Below, piece after piece: positions 54,432 to 63,671 of a DNA stretch of 64,000 nucleotides. Within the stretch, counting starts at the first letter, position 1; each line of letters opens with the position of its first letter. Origin of the DNA: Stutzerimonas stutzeri (GTDB lineage: Bacteria > Pseudomonadota > Gammaproteobacteria > Pseudomonadales > Pseudomonadaceae); NCBI RefSeq assembly GCF_024448695.1, contig NZ_JAMOHY010000006.1, forward strand, positions 1 through 64,000, in the 5' to 3' direction. Made by a program: the position numbers and the translations under genes. The notes beneath the pieces are model-generated. The model was given only the letters and a program-made list of their open reading frames with translations, made no database searches and had not been told where the DNA came from.

Positions 54432-56486
54432 ATGGAATCACCAAGCAAGCTGCCCAAGGCCGTTATCCTTTTTCCAGTCTTCATTCCCGCCGTAATCGTC
54501 ACGCTGCTGCTGGTCATCGGCACCATCAGCAATCCCGAACTGGCCGGCGAGCTGTTCAGCGAGGTTCTGGCGTTCATCACCCGCTCGTTCGGCTGGTTCT
54601 ACATGTTGTCCGTGGCGTTCTTCCTGGTGTTCATCGTCGGTATCGCCAGTACCAAATGGGGCAACATCAAGCTTGGGCCTGACCACGCCGAGCCGCAGTA
54701 CAGCTTCCCTGCCTGGTTCGCCATGCTGTTCTCCGCGGGCTACGGCATCGCACTACTGTTCTTTGGTGTTGCCGAGCCGGTTCTGCACTTCTCCACGCCG
54801 CCTGCCGGCGCACCGGAAACCGTGGACGCGGCCAAACAGGCGATGCAGATCGCCTTCTTCCACTGGGGCTTCCATATCTGGGCGATCTATGGTCTGACCG
54901 GCCTGGTGCTGGCCTATTTCTCATTCCGCCACGGCCTGCCGCTGTCGATGCGCTCGGCGCTTTATCCAATCATCGGCGAACGCATCTACGGACCGATCGG
55001 GCATGTGGTCGATATCTTCGCAATCCTCGGCACACTGTTCGGCATTGCCACCACGCTCGGGCTGTCGGTCACCCAGATCAACGCGGGGATGAACTACCTG
55101 TGGCCGCAAATCCCGGTCAACATCACCGTGCAGATCATCGCCATCGCGGTGATCACCGGTCTGGCGATCTGCTCGGTGGTGGCCGGGCTGGACAAGGGTG
55201 TGAAGAACCTTTCGCTGTTGAACATGGTGCTCGCCATTGCGCTGATGCTGTTCGTCTTTCTGGTCGGCCCGACCATCTTCATTCTGGAAACCTTCCTGCA
55301 GAACACCGGCAGCTACCTGAACAACATCATCGAGCGCACCTTTAACCTGCAGGCGTATTCGCGCAGTGACTGGATCGGCAACTGGACACTGTTCATCTTC
55401 GGCTGGACCATTGCCTGGTCGCCCTTCGTCGGGCTGTTCATCGCCAAGATCAGTCGCGGTCGAACCATTCGCCAGTTCGTCTTCGGCGTCATGTTTGTGC
55501 CCACCATCTTCACCTTTCTCTGGTTTTCCATTTTCGGCGATACGGCGCTGCACATGATCATGGTGGAGGGCTACACAGCGCTGATCACCGAAGTGCAGGA
55601 CGACCATGCCATCGCACTGTTCAAGCTGTTCGAACGACTGCCACTGACCTCCATTGCCTCGTTCGTCGCCGTGCTGCTGATCATCACGTTCTTCGTCACC
55701 TCATCGGACTCCGGCTCGCTGGTCATCGACTCGCTAGCCGCAGGCGGCGCGTCGAAAACGCCTGTCTGGCAACGGGTGTTCTGGGCATCGATCGAGGGTG
55801 TGGTGGCCTCGGCACTGCTCCTGGCCGGAGGCCTCAATGCCTTGCAGACCATGACCATCGCCAGTGCCCTGCCCTTTGCCATCATCATGATGCTTGCCGC
55901 GCTGGGCATGTGGCGCGCGCTGGTGATCGAGGGCCATCACGAAGTCAGCCTGCAGACCCACATGCATGGCAGCCGGCTGGCGAGCAATGCAGGCCCCGGT
56001 CTGTGGAAGAAACGCCTGGCCGGGCTGGTCAACTTCCCCAGCCGCGAGGAGGCGGAGAACTTCATCGGTACCCGCGTGATCAAGGGCATGCGCCGGGTGC
56101 AGCGTGCTCTGGCCGAACAGGGCTGGCCGGCTGAAGTACATACCGATGAGCAGAATTCGCGGGTCTATCTGGAGGTCATCAAGGAGGATCAGGTCGACTT
56201 CATCTACGAAATTCGACTGGTCGGTTACGCCATGCCCTCCTTCGTACTCACCGAGGACCCGGACAGCAACGAGCAGTACTACCGCGCCGAAGTCTTCCTG
56301 CGCCGTGGCGGCCAGTCTTATGACGTCTACGGGTACGACCAGCAGGACATCATCAGTGACATCCTCGACCAGTTCGAGAAGTACCTGAACTTCCTGCATA
56401 TCTCGCCCGGCAGCCTGCCGTGGAAAATGGAGGAGCACGACGAAATGCTCAGCAACGAAACGGAGGTGCCGAAGCCCGCATCCTGA
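54432..56486 (+). CDS. betT: BetT-like BCCT transporter (choline/betaine)
   Basis: 684-residue inner-membrane secondary transporter of the betaine-choline-carnitine family. Twelve helices carry the signatures HWGFHIWAIYGLTGLVLAYF and FGWTIAWSPFVGLFIAKISRG. A ~180-residue cytoplasmic C-terminal tail (from about 505) is typical of long BetT proteins that respond to osmotic strength. Choline is the best guess; glycine betaine is possible. The ribosome-binding site is weak. The next gene is 236 bases away with no clear terminator between. Confidence 0.85.
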   Translation: MESPSKLPKAVILFPVFIPAVIVTLLLVIGTISNPELAGELFSEVLAFITRSFGWFYMLSVAFFLVFIVGIASTKWGNIKLGPDHAEPQYSFPAWFAMLFSAGYGIALLFFGVAEPVLHFSTPPAGAPETVDAAKQAMQIAFFHWGFHIWAIYGLTGLVLAYFSFRHGLPLSMRSALYPIIGERIYGPIGHVVDIFAILGTLFGIATTLGLSVTQINAGMNYLWPQIPVNITVQIIAIAVITGLAICSVVAGLDKGVKNLSLLNMVLAIALMLFVFLVGPTIFILETFLQNTGSYLNNIIERTFNLQAYSRSDWIGNWTLFIFGWTIAWSPFVGLFIAKISRGRTIRQFVFGVMFVPTIFTFLWFSIFGDTALHMIMVEGYTALITEVQDDHAIALFKLFERLPLTSIASFVAVLLIITFFVTSSDSGSLVIDSLAAGGASKTPVWQRVFWASIEGVVASALLLAGGLNALQTMTIASALPFAIIMMLAALGMWRALVIEGHHEVSLQTHMHGSRLASNAGPGLWKKRLAGLVNFPSREEAENFIGTRVIKGMRRVQRALAEQGWPAEVHTDEQNSRVYLEVIKEDQVDFIYEIRLVGYAMPSFVLTEDPDSNEQYYRAEVFLRRGGQSYDVYGYDQQDIISDILDQFEKYLNFLHISPGSLPWKMEEHDEMLSNETEVPKPAS

Positions 56487-56722
56487 TGCAGCCAAACAGT
56501 GCAAACTCATCTATATAGGTAGGAAGCGATCTGCCTTACCGGTGGCCCAGCCCTCGATCACGCAGTGACCGGCCAGTCACGCGAATGGTCGAGGCGCCGC
56601 GCTTGGCGCATGCCGCCTCACATGCTAGGTTTGCGCCCGCCAGGAAGGCGAGCAGTCAGCCGGAGTGCGATCAATACAGAATCAGGCCCGGCAAAGCGCG
56701 CGGTCTGGGAAGAGGAAGTTCA

Positions 56723-57496
56723 ATGGCCGAGGCCATCCCTGCACTGGAAATCCGCAACCTGCACAAGCGCTACGGCGAGCTGGAGGTTCTCAAGGGTATT
56801 TCGCTGACGGCACGCGACGGTGACGTCATCTCCATTCTCGGCTCGTCCGGCTCGGGCAAGTCCACCTTTTTGCGCTGCATCAACCTGCTGGAAAATCCCC
56901 ATGAGGGGGAAATCCTCGTCGCTGGCGAACAGCTCAAGCTGAAGCGGGCCAAAGGCGGCGATCTGGTCGCGGCGGACGCCAGGCAGATCAACCGGATGCG
57001 CAGCAAACTCGGTTTCGTATTCCAGAATTTCAACCTCTGGCCACACATGAGCGTGCTCGACAACATCATCGAGGCACCGCGTCGGGTACTCGGCCAGAGC
57101 AAGGCCGAAGCCACGGAAATCGCCGAGGCGCTGCTGGCCAAGGTCGGTATCGCCGACAAGCGCCATGTCTACCCCAACCAGCTTTCCGGTGGTCAGCAGC
57201 AACGCGCAGCCATCGCCCGCACGCTGGCGATGCAGCCGAAAGTGATCCTGTTCGACGAGCCCACCTCGGCGCTGGACCCGGAAATGGTACAAGAAGTGCT
57301 TGCAGTGATTCGCTCGCTCGCCGAAGAAGGGCGCACCATGCTGCTGGTCACTCACGAGATGAATTTCGCCAAGCAAGTCTCCAGCGAAGTGGTTTTCCTC
57401 CACCAGGGTCTGGTCGAGGAGCAAGGAACGCCCGAGCAGGTATTTGACAACCCGCAATCGGCGCGCTGTAAACAGTTCATGTCCAGCCATCGTTAA
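56723..57496 (+). CDS. Polar amino-acid ABC transporter ATPase
   Basis: 257-residue HisP/ArtP/AotP-type ATPase. Walker A is [15 protein letters not shown], the Q-loop [12 protein letters not shown], the ABC signature LSGGQQQR, Walker [15 protein letters not shown] and the H-loop [10 protein letters not shown]. The start at 56723 ([10 protein letters not shown]) follows AGAGGAAG. It opens an operon with the binding protein (start 15 bases after the stop) and two permeases. Confidence 0.92.
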   Translation: MAEAIPALEIRNLHKRYGELEVLKGISLTARDGDVISILGSSGSGKSTFLRCINLLENPHEGEILVAGEQLKLKRAKGGDLVAADARQINRMRSKLGFVFQNFNLWPHMSVLDNIIEAPRRVLGQSKAEATEIAEALLAKVGIADKRHVYPNQLSGGQQQRAAIARTLAMQPKVILFDEPTSALDPEMVQEVLAVIRSLAEEGRTMLLVTHEMNFAKQVSSEVVFLHQGLVEEQGTPEQVFDNPQSARCKQFMSSHR

Positions 57497-57510
57497 TGGA
57501 GCAACACCGC

Positions 57511-58266
57511 ATGAAAAGCTATAAGAAGATTCTGCTGACCGCCGCGGCTTCCCTGATCATTGGCACCCAGGCCTTCGCTGCGGAAAAACTGCGGATCGGT
57601 ACCGAAGGCGCCTATCCTCCGTTCAACCTGATCGACGCCAGCGGCCAGGTCGTTGGTTTCGATCTGGATATCTCCCACGCTCTGTGCGCCAAGATGGAAG
57701 TGGAGTGCGAAGTGGTGACCTCCGACTGGGACGGCATCATTCCGGCACTGAACGCACGCAAGTTCGACTTCCTCGCCGCCTCCATGTCGATTACCGAAGA
57801 GCGCAAGAACGCGGTCGACTTCACCGATCACTACTACACCAACAAGCTGCAGTTCGTGGCGCCCAAGTCGGTGGACTTCAAGGCCGACAAGGGTTATCTG
57901 AAGGGCAAGGTGATCGGTGCCCAGCGCGCGACCATCGCCGGCACCTGGCTGGAAGACAACATGGACGGCGTCGTCACCATCAACCTCTACGACACCCAGG
58001 AAAACGCCTACCTGGACCTGGCCACTGGCCGTGTCGATGGCATCCTCGCCGACACCTTCGTGCAGTGGGAATGGCTCAAGAGCGACGCCGGCAAGGACTT
58101 CGAGTTCAAGGGCGAGCCGGTATTCGACGATGACAAGATCGCCATCGCCGTGCGCAAGGGTAACGACGAACTGCGCGAGCGTCTGAACAAGGCACTGGCC
58201 GAAATCATCGCTGACGGCACCTACAAGCAGATCAACGACAAGTACTTCCCGTTCAGCATCTACTGA
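57511..58266 (+). CDS. Polar amino-acid ABC transporter substrate-binding protein
   Basis: 251-residue periplasmic protein similar to AotJ/HisJ/ArgT. The signal peptide is ILLTAAASLIIGTQAFA. Ligand-site blocks are IGTEGAYPPFNLID, GFDLDISHALC, SMSITEERKNAVDFTDHYY and GVDGILADTF-like GRVDGILADTFVQWEW. A basic amino acid such as arginine, lysine or ornithine is the likeliest ligand. The start at 57511 follows GGAG; an ATG at 57496 overlaps the previous stop and is possible. Confidence 0.9.
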   Translation: MKSYKKILLTAAASLIIGTQAFAAEKLRIGTEGAYPPFNLIDASGQVVGFDLDISHALCAKMEVECEVVTSDWDGIIPALNARKFDFLAASMSITEERKNAVDFTDHYYTNKLQFVAPKSVDFKADKGYLKGKVIGAQRATIAGTWLEDNMDGVVTINLYDTQENAYLDLATGRVDGILADTFVQWEWLKSDAGKDFEFKGEPVFDDDKIAIAVRKGNDELRERLNKALAEIIADGTYKQINDKYFPFSIY

Positions 58267-58276
58267 TCCAACCGAA

Positions 58277-58322
58277 CCGAAGCCCGGCCGCCATACGAAT
58301 GGCGGGCCGGGCTTCGGTGTTT
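58277..58322 (+). terminator. Intra-operon hairpin between binding protein and permease
   Basis: CCGAAGCCCGGC/GCCGGGCTTCGG and CGCCAT/ATGGCG stack into an 18-bp stem with one bulged base and an ACGA loop, then TGTTT. It sits 9 bases before the permease start. Such hairpins protect upstream mRNA and lower permease output relative to the binding protein. Confidence 0.75.
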
Positions 58323-58330
58323 GAGCTTCT

Positions 58331-59026
58331 ATGATTCCCGACCTTCACGGATTCGGTCCGGCGCTGATCGCCGGCACCTGGATGACCATTCAACTGGCCT
58401 TGGCGTCGCTGGCGCTGGGGCTGGTCCTCGGCTTGCTTGGCGCACTGGCCAAGACTTCACCCTACGTTACCGTGCGCTGGATCGGCGGCACCTATTCAAC
58501 CATCGTGCGCGGTGTGCCAGAGCTGATCTGGGTGCTGCTGATCTACTTCGGCACCATCAATCTGGTGCGCGGGATCGGCACCTTGGTGGGCATCGACGAT
58601 CTTGCACTGAGCCCCTTCGTCGCCGGCACCATCGCCTTGGGCCTGTGCTTCGGTGCCTATGCCACGGAAGTCTTTCGCGGCGCGCTGCTGGCGATCCCCA
58701 AGGGTCATCGCGAAGCGGGATTAGCGCTGGGCCTGGGCAAGCCGCGGATCTTCCTGCGCCTGATCCTGCCGCAGATGTGGCGACTGGCCCTGCCGGGGCT
58801 GGGCAACCTGTTCATGATCCTGATGAAGGATACCGCGCTGGTCTCGGTAATCGGCCTGGAGGAAATCATGCGCCGTTCGCAGATCGCCGTGACCGCCAGC
58901 AAGGAGCCCTTCACCTTCTTCCTGGTCGCCGCATTCATCTATCTCGGGCTGACCGTGATCGCCATGATCGGCATGCACTTCCTTGAAAAACGCGCTGGCC
59001 GCGGCTTCAGCAGGAGCGCCGCATGA
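58331..59026 (+). CDS. Polar amino-acid ABC permease, first subunit (HisQ/AotQ-like)
   Basis: 231-residue inner-membrane permease. The His/Glu/Gln/Arg/opine-type EAA loop is AAIPKGHREAGLALGLGKPRIFLRLILPQ-like (LAIPKGHREAGLALGLGK). About five helices are apparent. The ATG at 58331 follows the long hairpin with a weak ribosome-binding site. It overlaps the second permease by 4 bases. Confidence 0.9.
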   Translation: MIPDLHGFGPALIAGTWMTIQLALASLALGLVLGLLGALAKTSPYVTVRWIGGTYSTIVRGVPELIWVLLIYFGTINLVRGIGTLVGIDDLALSPFVAGTIALGLCFGAYATEVFRGALLAIPKGHREAGLALGLGKPRIFLRLILPQMWRLALPGLGNLFMILMKDTALVSVIGLEEIMRRSQIAVTASKEPFTFFLVAAFIYLGLTVIAMIGMHFLEKRAGRGFSRSAA

Positions 59027-59712
59027 CCTGGGAAATCCTCCTCAAATGGCTGCCAAGCTTCGTCGAAGGCGCCTGGCTGACGCTGCAACTGGTTGGCGTT
59101 TCGGTCATCGCCGGGCTGATCTTCGCGCTGCCGCTGGGCATTGCGCGGTCCTCGCGCCACTTTCCGGTGCGCGCATTGCCCTACGCCTACATCTTCTTCT
59201 TCCGCGGCACGCCGCTGCTGGTGCAGCTGTTCCTGGTCTACTACGGGCTGGCGCAATTCGAGGCGGTGCGCCAAGGCCCGCTGTGGCCCTATCTGCGCGA
59301 CCCTTACTGGTGCGCCATCATCACCATGACCATGCACACGGCTGCCTACATCGCCGAGATCATCCGCGGCGCCATCCAGAACGTACCCTCCGGCGAAATC
59401 GAGGCCGCTCGTGCGCTGGGCATGTCACGCAGCCAGGCGCTGTGGCACATCATCCTGCCGCGCGCCACGCGCATCGGGCTGCCGGCCTACAGCAACGAGG
59501 TGATACTGATGCTCAAGGCCAGTGCGCTGGCCAGCACCATCACCCTGCTGGAGCTGACCGGCATGGCGCGCAAGATCGCCGCACGCACCTATCTGCACGA
59601 GGAAATGTTCCTCACCGCCGGCCTGATCTATCTGCTCATTGCCTTCGTGCTGATGCAGGGTTTCAAGCTGCTGGAGCGCTGGTTACGGGTCGACGCCTGT
59701 CAGGGTCGCTGA
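59023..59712 (+). CDS. Polar amino-acid ABC permease, second subunit (HisM/AotM-like)
   Basis: 229-residue inner-membrane permease, partner of the preceding gene. Family blocks are YIFFFRGTPLLVQLFLVYYG, AYIAEIIRGAIQNVPSGEIE and the EAA loop AARALGMSRSQALWHIILPRA. The 4-base ATGA overlap implies coupled translation. It ends the transporter operon and is followed by a palindromic repeat. Confidence 0.91.
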   Translation: MTWEILLKWLPSFVEGAWLTLQLVGVSVIAGLIFALPLGIARSSRHFPVRALPYAYIFFFRGTPLLVQLFLVYYGLAQFEAVRQGPLWPYLRDPYWCAIITMTMHTAAYIAEIIRGAIQNVPSGEIEAARALGMSRSQALWHIILPRATRIGLPAYSNEVILMLKASALASTITLLELTGMARKIAARTYLHEEMFLTAGLIYLLIAFVLMQGFKLLERWLRVDACQGR

Positions 59713-59724
59713 ACCGCACGACGT

Positions 59725-59811
59725 GTAAGGTGGATCACGCTTCACCGATACACCGGGTGGCGCTCCACCAAGCGCAGCCACGGTGGATGAAAAAAGCGTC
59801 ATCCACCCTAC
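59725..59811 (+). repeat. Dispersed palindromic repeat, copy 3
   Basis: An 87-base element with ends GTAAGGTGGAT and ATCCACCCTAC and the same internal hairpins as 38605-38691, in the same orientation. It lies in the gap between the permease and mutarotase genes. Confidence 0.8.
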
Positions 59812-59880
59812 GCAGACAGATGAAATCCCGCCTTGCGAGCGTTGTCAGAGCCACATCAGAGCCCACCACGAGATCTTCCC

Positions 59881-60774
59881 ATGCCCGTTGATATCCAACG
59901 TATCGAAATGGATCAGCTCACCTGCTGGCGCGTCCAGCGGGGCGACGATGAACTGCTGGTTGCCGAACAGGGCGCGCAGATACTCAGCTACCGTCAGGGT
60001 GATCTGCCGGTCATCTGGCTCAGCGAAGAAGCAGCCTTTCAGCACGGCCAGCCGGTTCGCGGCGGCGTGCCACTGTGCTGGCCCTGGTTTGGCGACCTGA
60101 CGCGCAATCCGCAAGACGTGCAGGCAATGCATGAACAAGCAAGCGAAGCGCCCTTTCATGGCCTGGTACGCAACCTGGACTGGCAACTGCGAGGGCAGCG
60201 CTGCGAAGGCGACAGCGGCATTCTGGAGTTTGTCTGCGCGCAGGCCCTGGGTGAGCTTCCGGGCTGGCCGCATCAAGTGGATCTGCGACTGCAGATCCGC
60301 CTGGATGAGCAACTGCATATCAGCCTGACCAGCCGCAACCAGGGCGAGCAGCCCGTCGCCATCAGCCAGGCGCTGCACAGTTATCTCGCTATCGGCGACA
60401 TTCATCAGGTATCCGTAGACGGCCTGGATGACTGTCGCTATCTGGAAACGCTGGATGAGTGGCAGCAACGCCAGCAGCAGGGCGAATTGCGCTTCGAGGG
60501 CGAAACCGACCGCATCTACCTCGGTCTGCCGCCGGTACTGAACCTGCTGGACCGGGCCTGGAATCGGCGCATTACGCTGCACACCAGCGGTTCGCGCTCG
60601 GCCATCCTGTGGAATCCCTGGACCGCCAAGGCGCAGCGCCTCTCGCAGTTTGCCGACGACGCCTGGCAACGGATGCTCTGCATCGAAACCGCCAATGTGA
60701 TGGATGACCGGATATGCCTCGCCGCGGGTGCCAGTCACACCCTTGCCGTCACCATCGGCAGCGAGCCACTTTGA
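59881..60774 (+). CDS. D-hexose-6-phosphate mutarotase
   Basis: 297-residue galactose-mutarotase-fold enzyme of the YeaD type that interconverts anomers of glucose-6-phosphate. Motifs are GGVPLCWPWFGDLTRN, APFHGLVRNLDWQL (catalytic His), SQALHSYLAIGDI and FETD-like GETDRIYLG, with CIETANV near the end. The start at 59881 (MPVDIQRIEM) gives the family length. It is convergent with the DUF3299 gene. Confidence 0.88.
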   Translation: MPVDIQRIEMDQLTCWRVQRGDDELLVAEQGAQILSYRQGDLPVIWLSEEAAFQHGQPVRGGVPLCWPWFGDLTRNPQDVQAMHEQASEAPFHGLVRNLDWQLRGQRCEGDSGILEFVCAQALGELPGWPHQVDLRLQIRLDEQLHISLTSRNQGEQPVAISQALHSYLAIGDIHQVSVDGLDDCRYLETLDEWQQRQQQGELRFEGETDRIYLGLPPVLNLLDRAWNRRITLHTSGSRSAILWNPWTAKAQRLSQFADDAWQRMLCIETANVMDDRICLAAGASHTLAVTIGSEPL

Positions 60775-60794
60775 AAGACGGCTAAAGCGGCCTG

Positions 60795-61325
60795 CTACAA
60801 ATCCTCTTCCTCGATCAGCTGGACCTGTTCGGCCACCAGCGCATAGGCGGCGTCGGCCAGGTCGTTGCTGACCAGCTCGACATGCAGCCGTCCATCGACC
60901 CACAGCGGCGCATAGATATCGTCCAGCGTGATGCCTTGCGGGTAGCGCACCAGCACAATCTGGTTCGGCGGCGGCGGCGGTACATGGATGCAGGCGCCGG
61001 GATAGGGCACCAGGAAGAACTCGATGCTGCGCCCGCGGCTGTCGCTTTCCAGCGGCACCGGATAGCCGCCGAGGCGGATGCTTTTGCCATCGAGTGACGG
61101 TACGGTCTTGGCCGAATACATCACCGCCGGCAGCCCCCCGCCCTGCTTCAGGCCGCCCTGGTCGCTGAAGCCATCGGCTTCGGGCGAGTTGTGCTCGATA
61201 TCCGGCATGGCCTCCAGCGCCTGACGATCCGCTTCCGGCATCAGCTCAAGCCAGTCCAGTTCGACGGGCGCGGCCTGGATGGCCAGCGGCAAAGCAATAA
61301 GCAGGGACAGGCAAAAACGGCGCAT
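60795..61325 (-). CDS. Exported DUF3299 protein
   Basis: 176-residue protein with a signal peptide (FCLSLLIALPLAIQAAPVEL) and a DUF3299-like domain: RLGGYPVPLESDSRGRSIEF, FFLVPYPGACIHVPPPPPNQ and a PLWVDGRL segment near the end. The family is exported and its function unknown; a link to metal or lipoprotein handling is speculative. ATG at 61325 is chosen; a GTG at 61337 is possible. Neither has a good ribosome-binding site. Confidence 0.75.
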   Translation of the reverse strand: MRRFCLSLLIALPLAIQAAPVELDWLELMPEADRQALEAMPDIEHNSPEADGFSDQGGLKQGGGLPAVMYSAKTVPSLDGKSIRLGGYPVPLESDSRGRSIEFFLVPYPGACIHVPPPPPNQIVLVRYPQGITLDDIYAPLWVDGRLHVELVSNDLADAAYALVAEQVQLIEEEDL

Positions 61326-61364
61326 GGAGCAGAGCACTCAAATTAGATGGAATCAACATACAAG

Positions 61365-61382
61365 GGCCGAATTCATTCGGCC
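61365..61382. repeat. Small palindrome upstream of the DUF3299 gene
   Basis: GGCCGAAT (61365-61372) and ATTCGGCC (61375-61382) with a TC spacer, 40 bases before the DUF3299 start. It could be an operator or a hairpin in its leader. Confidence 0.35.
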
Positions 61383-61495
61383 ACGGCAGACCGAACAAGT
61401 GTGCCCTACGACCTGCATCAGGCAGAGCCCATGCAGGTTGCAGGATCGACTGGAAAAGGCGTAGTTCGTCAGGGCGATCAGTCGCCAGGGGTCCA

Positions 61496-61747
61496 CTAGC
61501 CCTTGCGGCCAGTCGCCATACCGTAGATCACCAGCAGAATGATCGCGCCGACCACCGCACCGATAAAGCCCGCGCCCTCTCCTGCCTCGTACAAGCCCAG
61601 CGCCTGCCCGCCATAGCTGGCCAGCAGCGAGCCGCCGATACCCAGCAGGATGGTCATGATCCAGCCCATGCTGTCGTTGCCGGGTTTCAGGAAGCGCGCG
61701 ACAAGCCCCACGATGAGGCCAATGATGATGATTCCGATGATACCCAT
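61496..61747 (-). CDS. GlsB/YeaQ/YmgE family membrane protein
   Basis: 83-residue hydrophobic protein with three predicted helices and a glycine-rich pattern (GIIIIGLIVGLVARFLKPG, GWIMTILLGIGGSLLA, GFIGAVVGAIILLVIYG). This matches the transglycosylase-associated family, often induced by stress; biochemical role unknown. The ATG follows GAGGGGG. It lies between purK and the DUF3299 gene on the same strand. Confidence 0.9.
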   Translation of the reverse strand: MGIIGIIIIGLIVGLVARFLKPGNDSMGWIMTILLGIGGSLLASYGGQALGLYEAGEGAGFIGAVVGAIILLVIYGMATGRKG

Positions 61748-61839
61748 GGGCAGTCCCCCTCAAGTCCAAAAAATATTTGCCTCTCTTCGGACCGGGAGCA
61801 TAACAGCCAGTTCGCCGCCAACTACTTAAGAACAGGCCC

Positions 61840-62925
61840 TCAGTCCCGCTCGACGAGCGACTCCACTGCAGTAATCTGCCTGTCCAGCGTGGCGCGGTCC
61901 GGGCAGCGCAGGGTGGCGTGGCCGACCTTGCGCCCGACCTTGAACGCCTTGCCGTAGTGATGCAGGTGGCAATCCTCAACGGCGATGACCTTGGCCACTG
62001 GCGGCACTTCACCGATGAAGTTGAGCATCGCGCTTTCGCCCAGCTTGGCGGTCGAGCCTAGCGGCAAGCCCGTGATGGCCCGCAGATGGTTCTCGAACTG
62101 GCTGCACTCGGCGCCTTCGATGGTCCAGTGCCCGGAGTTGTGCACGCGCGGCGCAATCTCGTTGGCCTTGAGCCCACCGTCGATTTCAAAGAACTCGAAA
62201 GCCAGCACACCGACATAATCCAGCTTGGTCAGCACGCGGCTGGCGTAATCCTCGGCCAGCGTCTGCAGCGGATGGCTGCTGCTGGCTATCGAAAGCCGCA
62301 GGATGCCGTCTTCATGGGTGTTGTGTACCAGCGGATAGAAGCAGGTCTGACCGTCACGACCACGCACCGCAATCAGTGAAACCTCGCCGGTGAAGGGTAC
62401 GAAACCTTCGAGAATGCACGGCACGCTGCCCAGCTCGGCGAACGCATTGACCACGTCGGCCAGCTTGCGGAGCACCTTCTGACCCTTGCCGTCATAACCC
62501 AGGGTGCGGGTCTTCAGCACTGCCGGCAGGCCGATGCGGGCCACGGCGGCATCCAGATCGTCCTGGGACAGCACATCGGCGAATTCCGGTGTCGGGATAC
62601 CCAGATCCTTGAGCATCGACTTCTCGAACCAGCGATCACGGGCGATCCGCAGCGCCTCGGCACTCGGGAAGACCGGTACGAACTGCGACAGGAAAGCCAC
62701 CGTTTCAGCCGGTACGCTTTCGAACTCGAAGGTCACCATATCCACTTCGTCGGCCAGCTGACGAAGATGATCCTGATCGCCGTAATCGGCACGCAGATGC
62801 TCACCCAGCGCCGCGGCACAGGCGTCCGGTGCAGGATCGAGGAAAGCGAAGTTCATCCCCAGCGGCGTACCCGCCAGAGCCAGCATGCGGCCCAGCTGGC
62901 CGCCACCGATTACGCCGATCTTCAT
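61840..62925 (-). CDS. purK: 5-(carboxyamino)imidazole ribonucleotide synthase
   Basis: 361-residue ATP-grasp enzyme using bicarbonate to make N5-CAIR in purine synthesis. The N-terminal GVIGGGQLGRMLALAG and ATP-grasp blocks KTRTLGYDGKGQ, ILEGFVPFTGEVSLIAVR and FEFFEIDGGLKANEIAPRVHNSGHWT are intact. It starts on the base following the purE stop, so the two are one operon. Confidence 0.96.
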   Translation of the reverse strand: MKIGVIGGGQLGRMLALAGTPLGMNFAFLDPAPDACAAALGEHLRADYGDQDHLRQLADEVDMVTFEFESVPAETVAFLSQFVPVFPSAEALRIARDRWFEKSMLKDLGIPTPEFADVLSQDDLDAAVARIGLPAVLKTRTLGYDGKGQKVLRKLADVVNAFAELGSVPCILEGFVPFTGEVSLIAVRGRDGQTCFYPLVHNTHEDGILRLSIASSSHPLQTLAEDYASRVLTKLDYVGVLAFEFFEIDGGLKANEIAPRVHNSGHWTIEGAECSQFENHLRAITGLPLGSTAKLGESAMLNFIGEVPPVAKVIAVEDCHLHHYGKAFKVGRKVGHATLRCPDRATLDRQITAVESLVERD

Positions 62926-63417
62926 TTACGCGTTCCTCGGGTCCGGATTGTCGAGCACGGTTTGCGTCTGCTCATCGCGGAATTTCTTCAGCGCGGCATG
63001 ATATTCGGGGAATTCGTGGCCAATGATGCTGGCCGAGAGCAGCGCCGCATTGATCGCCCCGGCCTTGCCGATGGCCAGCGTCGCCACCGGCACGCCAGCG
63101 GGCATCTGCACGATGGACAGCAGCGAATCGACCCCCGAGAGCATAGACGACTGCACCGGCACGCCCAGCACAGGCAAATGCGTCTTGGCCGCGCACATGC
63201 CCGGCAGATGCGCCGCGCCACCGGCACCGGCAATGATCACGCGCAGACCGCGCTCTTCCGCCTGCTCGGCGTACTGGAACAGCAGGTCGGGCGTGCGGTG
63301 CGCGGACACCACGGTGACTTCATGGGGAATGCCGAGCTTTTCCAGCATCTCGGCGGTATGGCTGAGGGTGGACCAGTCGGACTTGGAGCCCATGATCACG
63401 CCTACCAGTGCGGTCAT
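62926..63417 (-). CDS. purE: N5-carboxyaminoimidazole ribonucleotide mutase
   Basis: 163-residue class I PurE that converts N5-CAIR to CAIR. Diagnostic stretches are [50 protein letters not shown] and [20 protein letters not shown]. The start at 63417 ([11 protein letters not shown]) follows GAGAGG. The leader carries a hairpin with a T-rich tail, so expression may be attenuated. Confidence 0.96.
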   Translation of the reverse strand: MTALVGVIMGSKSDWSTLSHTAEMLEKLGIPHEVTVVSAHRTPDLLFQYAEQAEERGLRVIIAGAGGAAHLPGMCAAKTHLPVLGVPVQSSMLSGVDSLLSIVQMPAGVPVATLAIGKAGAINAALLSASIIGHEFPEYHAALKKFRDEQTQTVLDNPDPRNA

Positions 63418-63450
63418 CGTTGTGCCTCTCGTTGTGCGCAGCGCAGCGCT

Positions 63451-63488
63451 ACAAAACCAACAAGCCACGCATCAGAGGCGTGGCTTGT
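63451..63488 (-). terminator. Hairpin with T-rich tail in front of purE
   Basis: ACAAGCCACGC (63460-63470) and GCGTGGCTTGT (63478-63488) form a perfect 11-bp stem with a 7-base loop, followed on the minus strand by TGGTTTTGT. It lies 43 bases before the purE start. It either ends transcription coming from the restriction gene or, if purE starts at the TATACT box near 63532-63537, acts inside the purE leader. Confidence 0.65.
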
Positions 63489-63531
63489 CATGTGCGGGCC
63501 GAATCAACCTTGCGCTGATTCAGGGCGACGA

Positions 63532-63537
63532 AGTATA
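63532..63537 (-). promoter_or_regulatory. Possible purE -10 box
   Basis: TATACT on the minus strand, about 115 bases before purE. No good -35 was found, so the call is weak. If real, the leader includes the hairpin at 63460-63488. Confidence 0.25.
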
Positions 63538-63671
63538 CCGTAAAGCCAATCAGGCATCCCCATAAACGCTTGCCGAAGCACTTCTCCCGCAGCTCTATCG
63601 GCGGCCACTGCAAAGCGCAGAACCTGAGCAGATTGGCGGTGGCTCAGCCGTATCAAGACAGTAATGAATGT

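Noticed and set aside
63418..63540. Purine riboswitch in front of purE
   Set aside because: The three-way-junction core sequences of the purine class are not present; only a terminator-like stem is seen.
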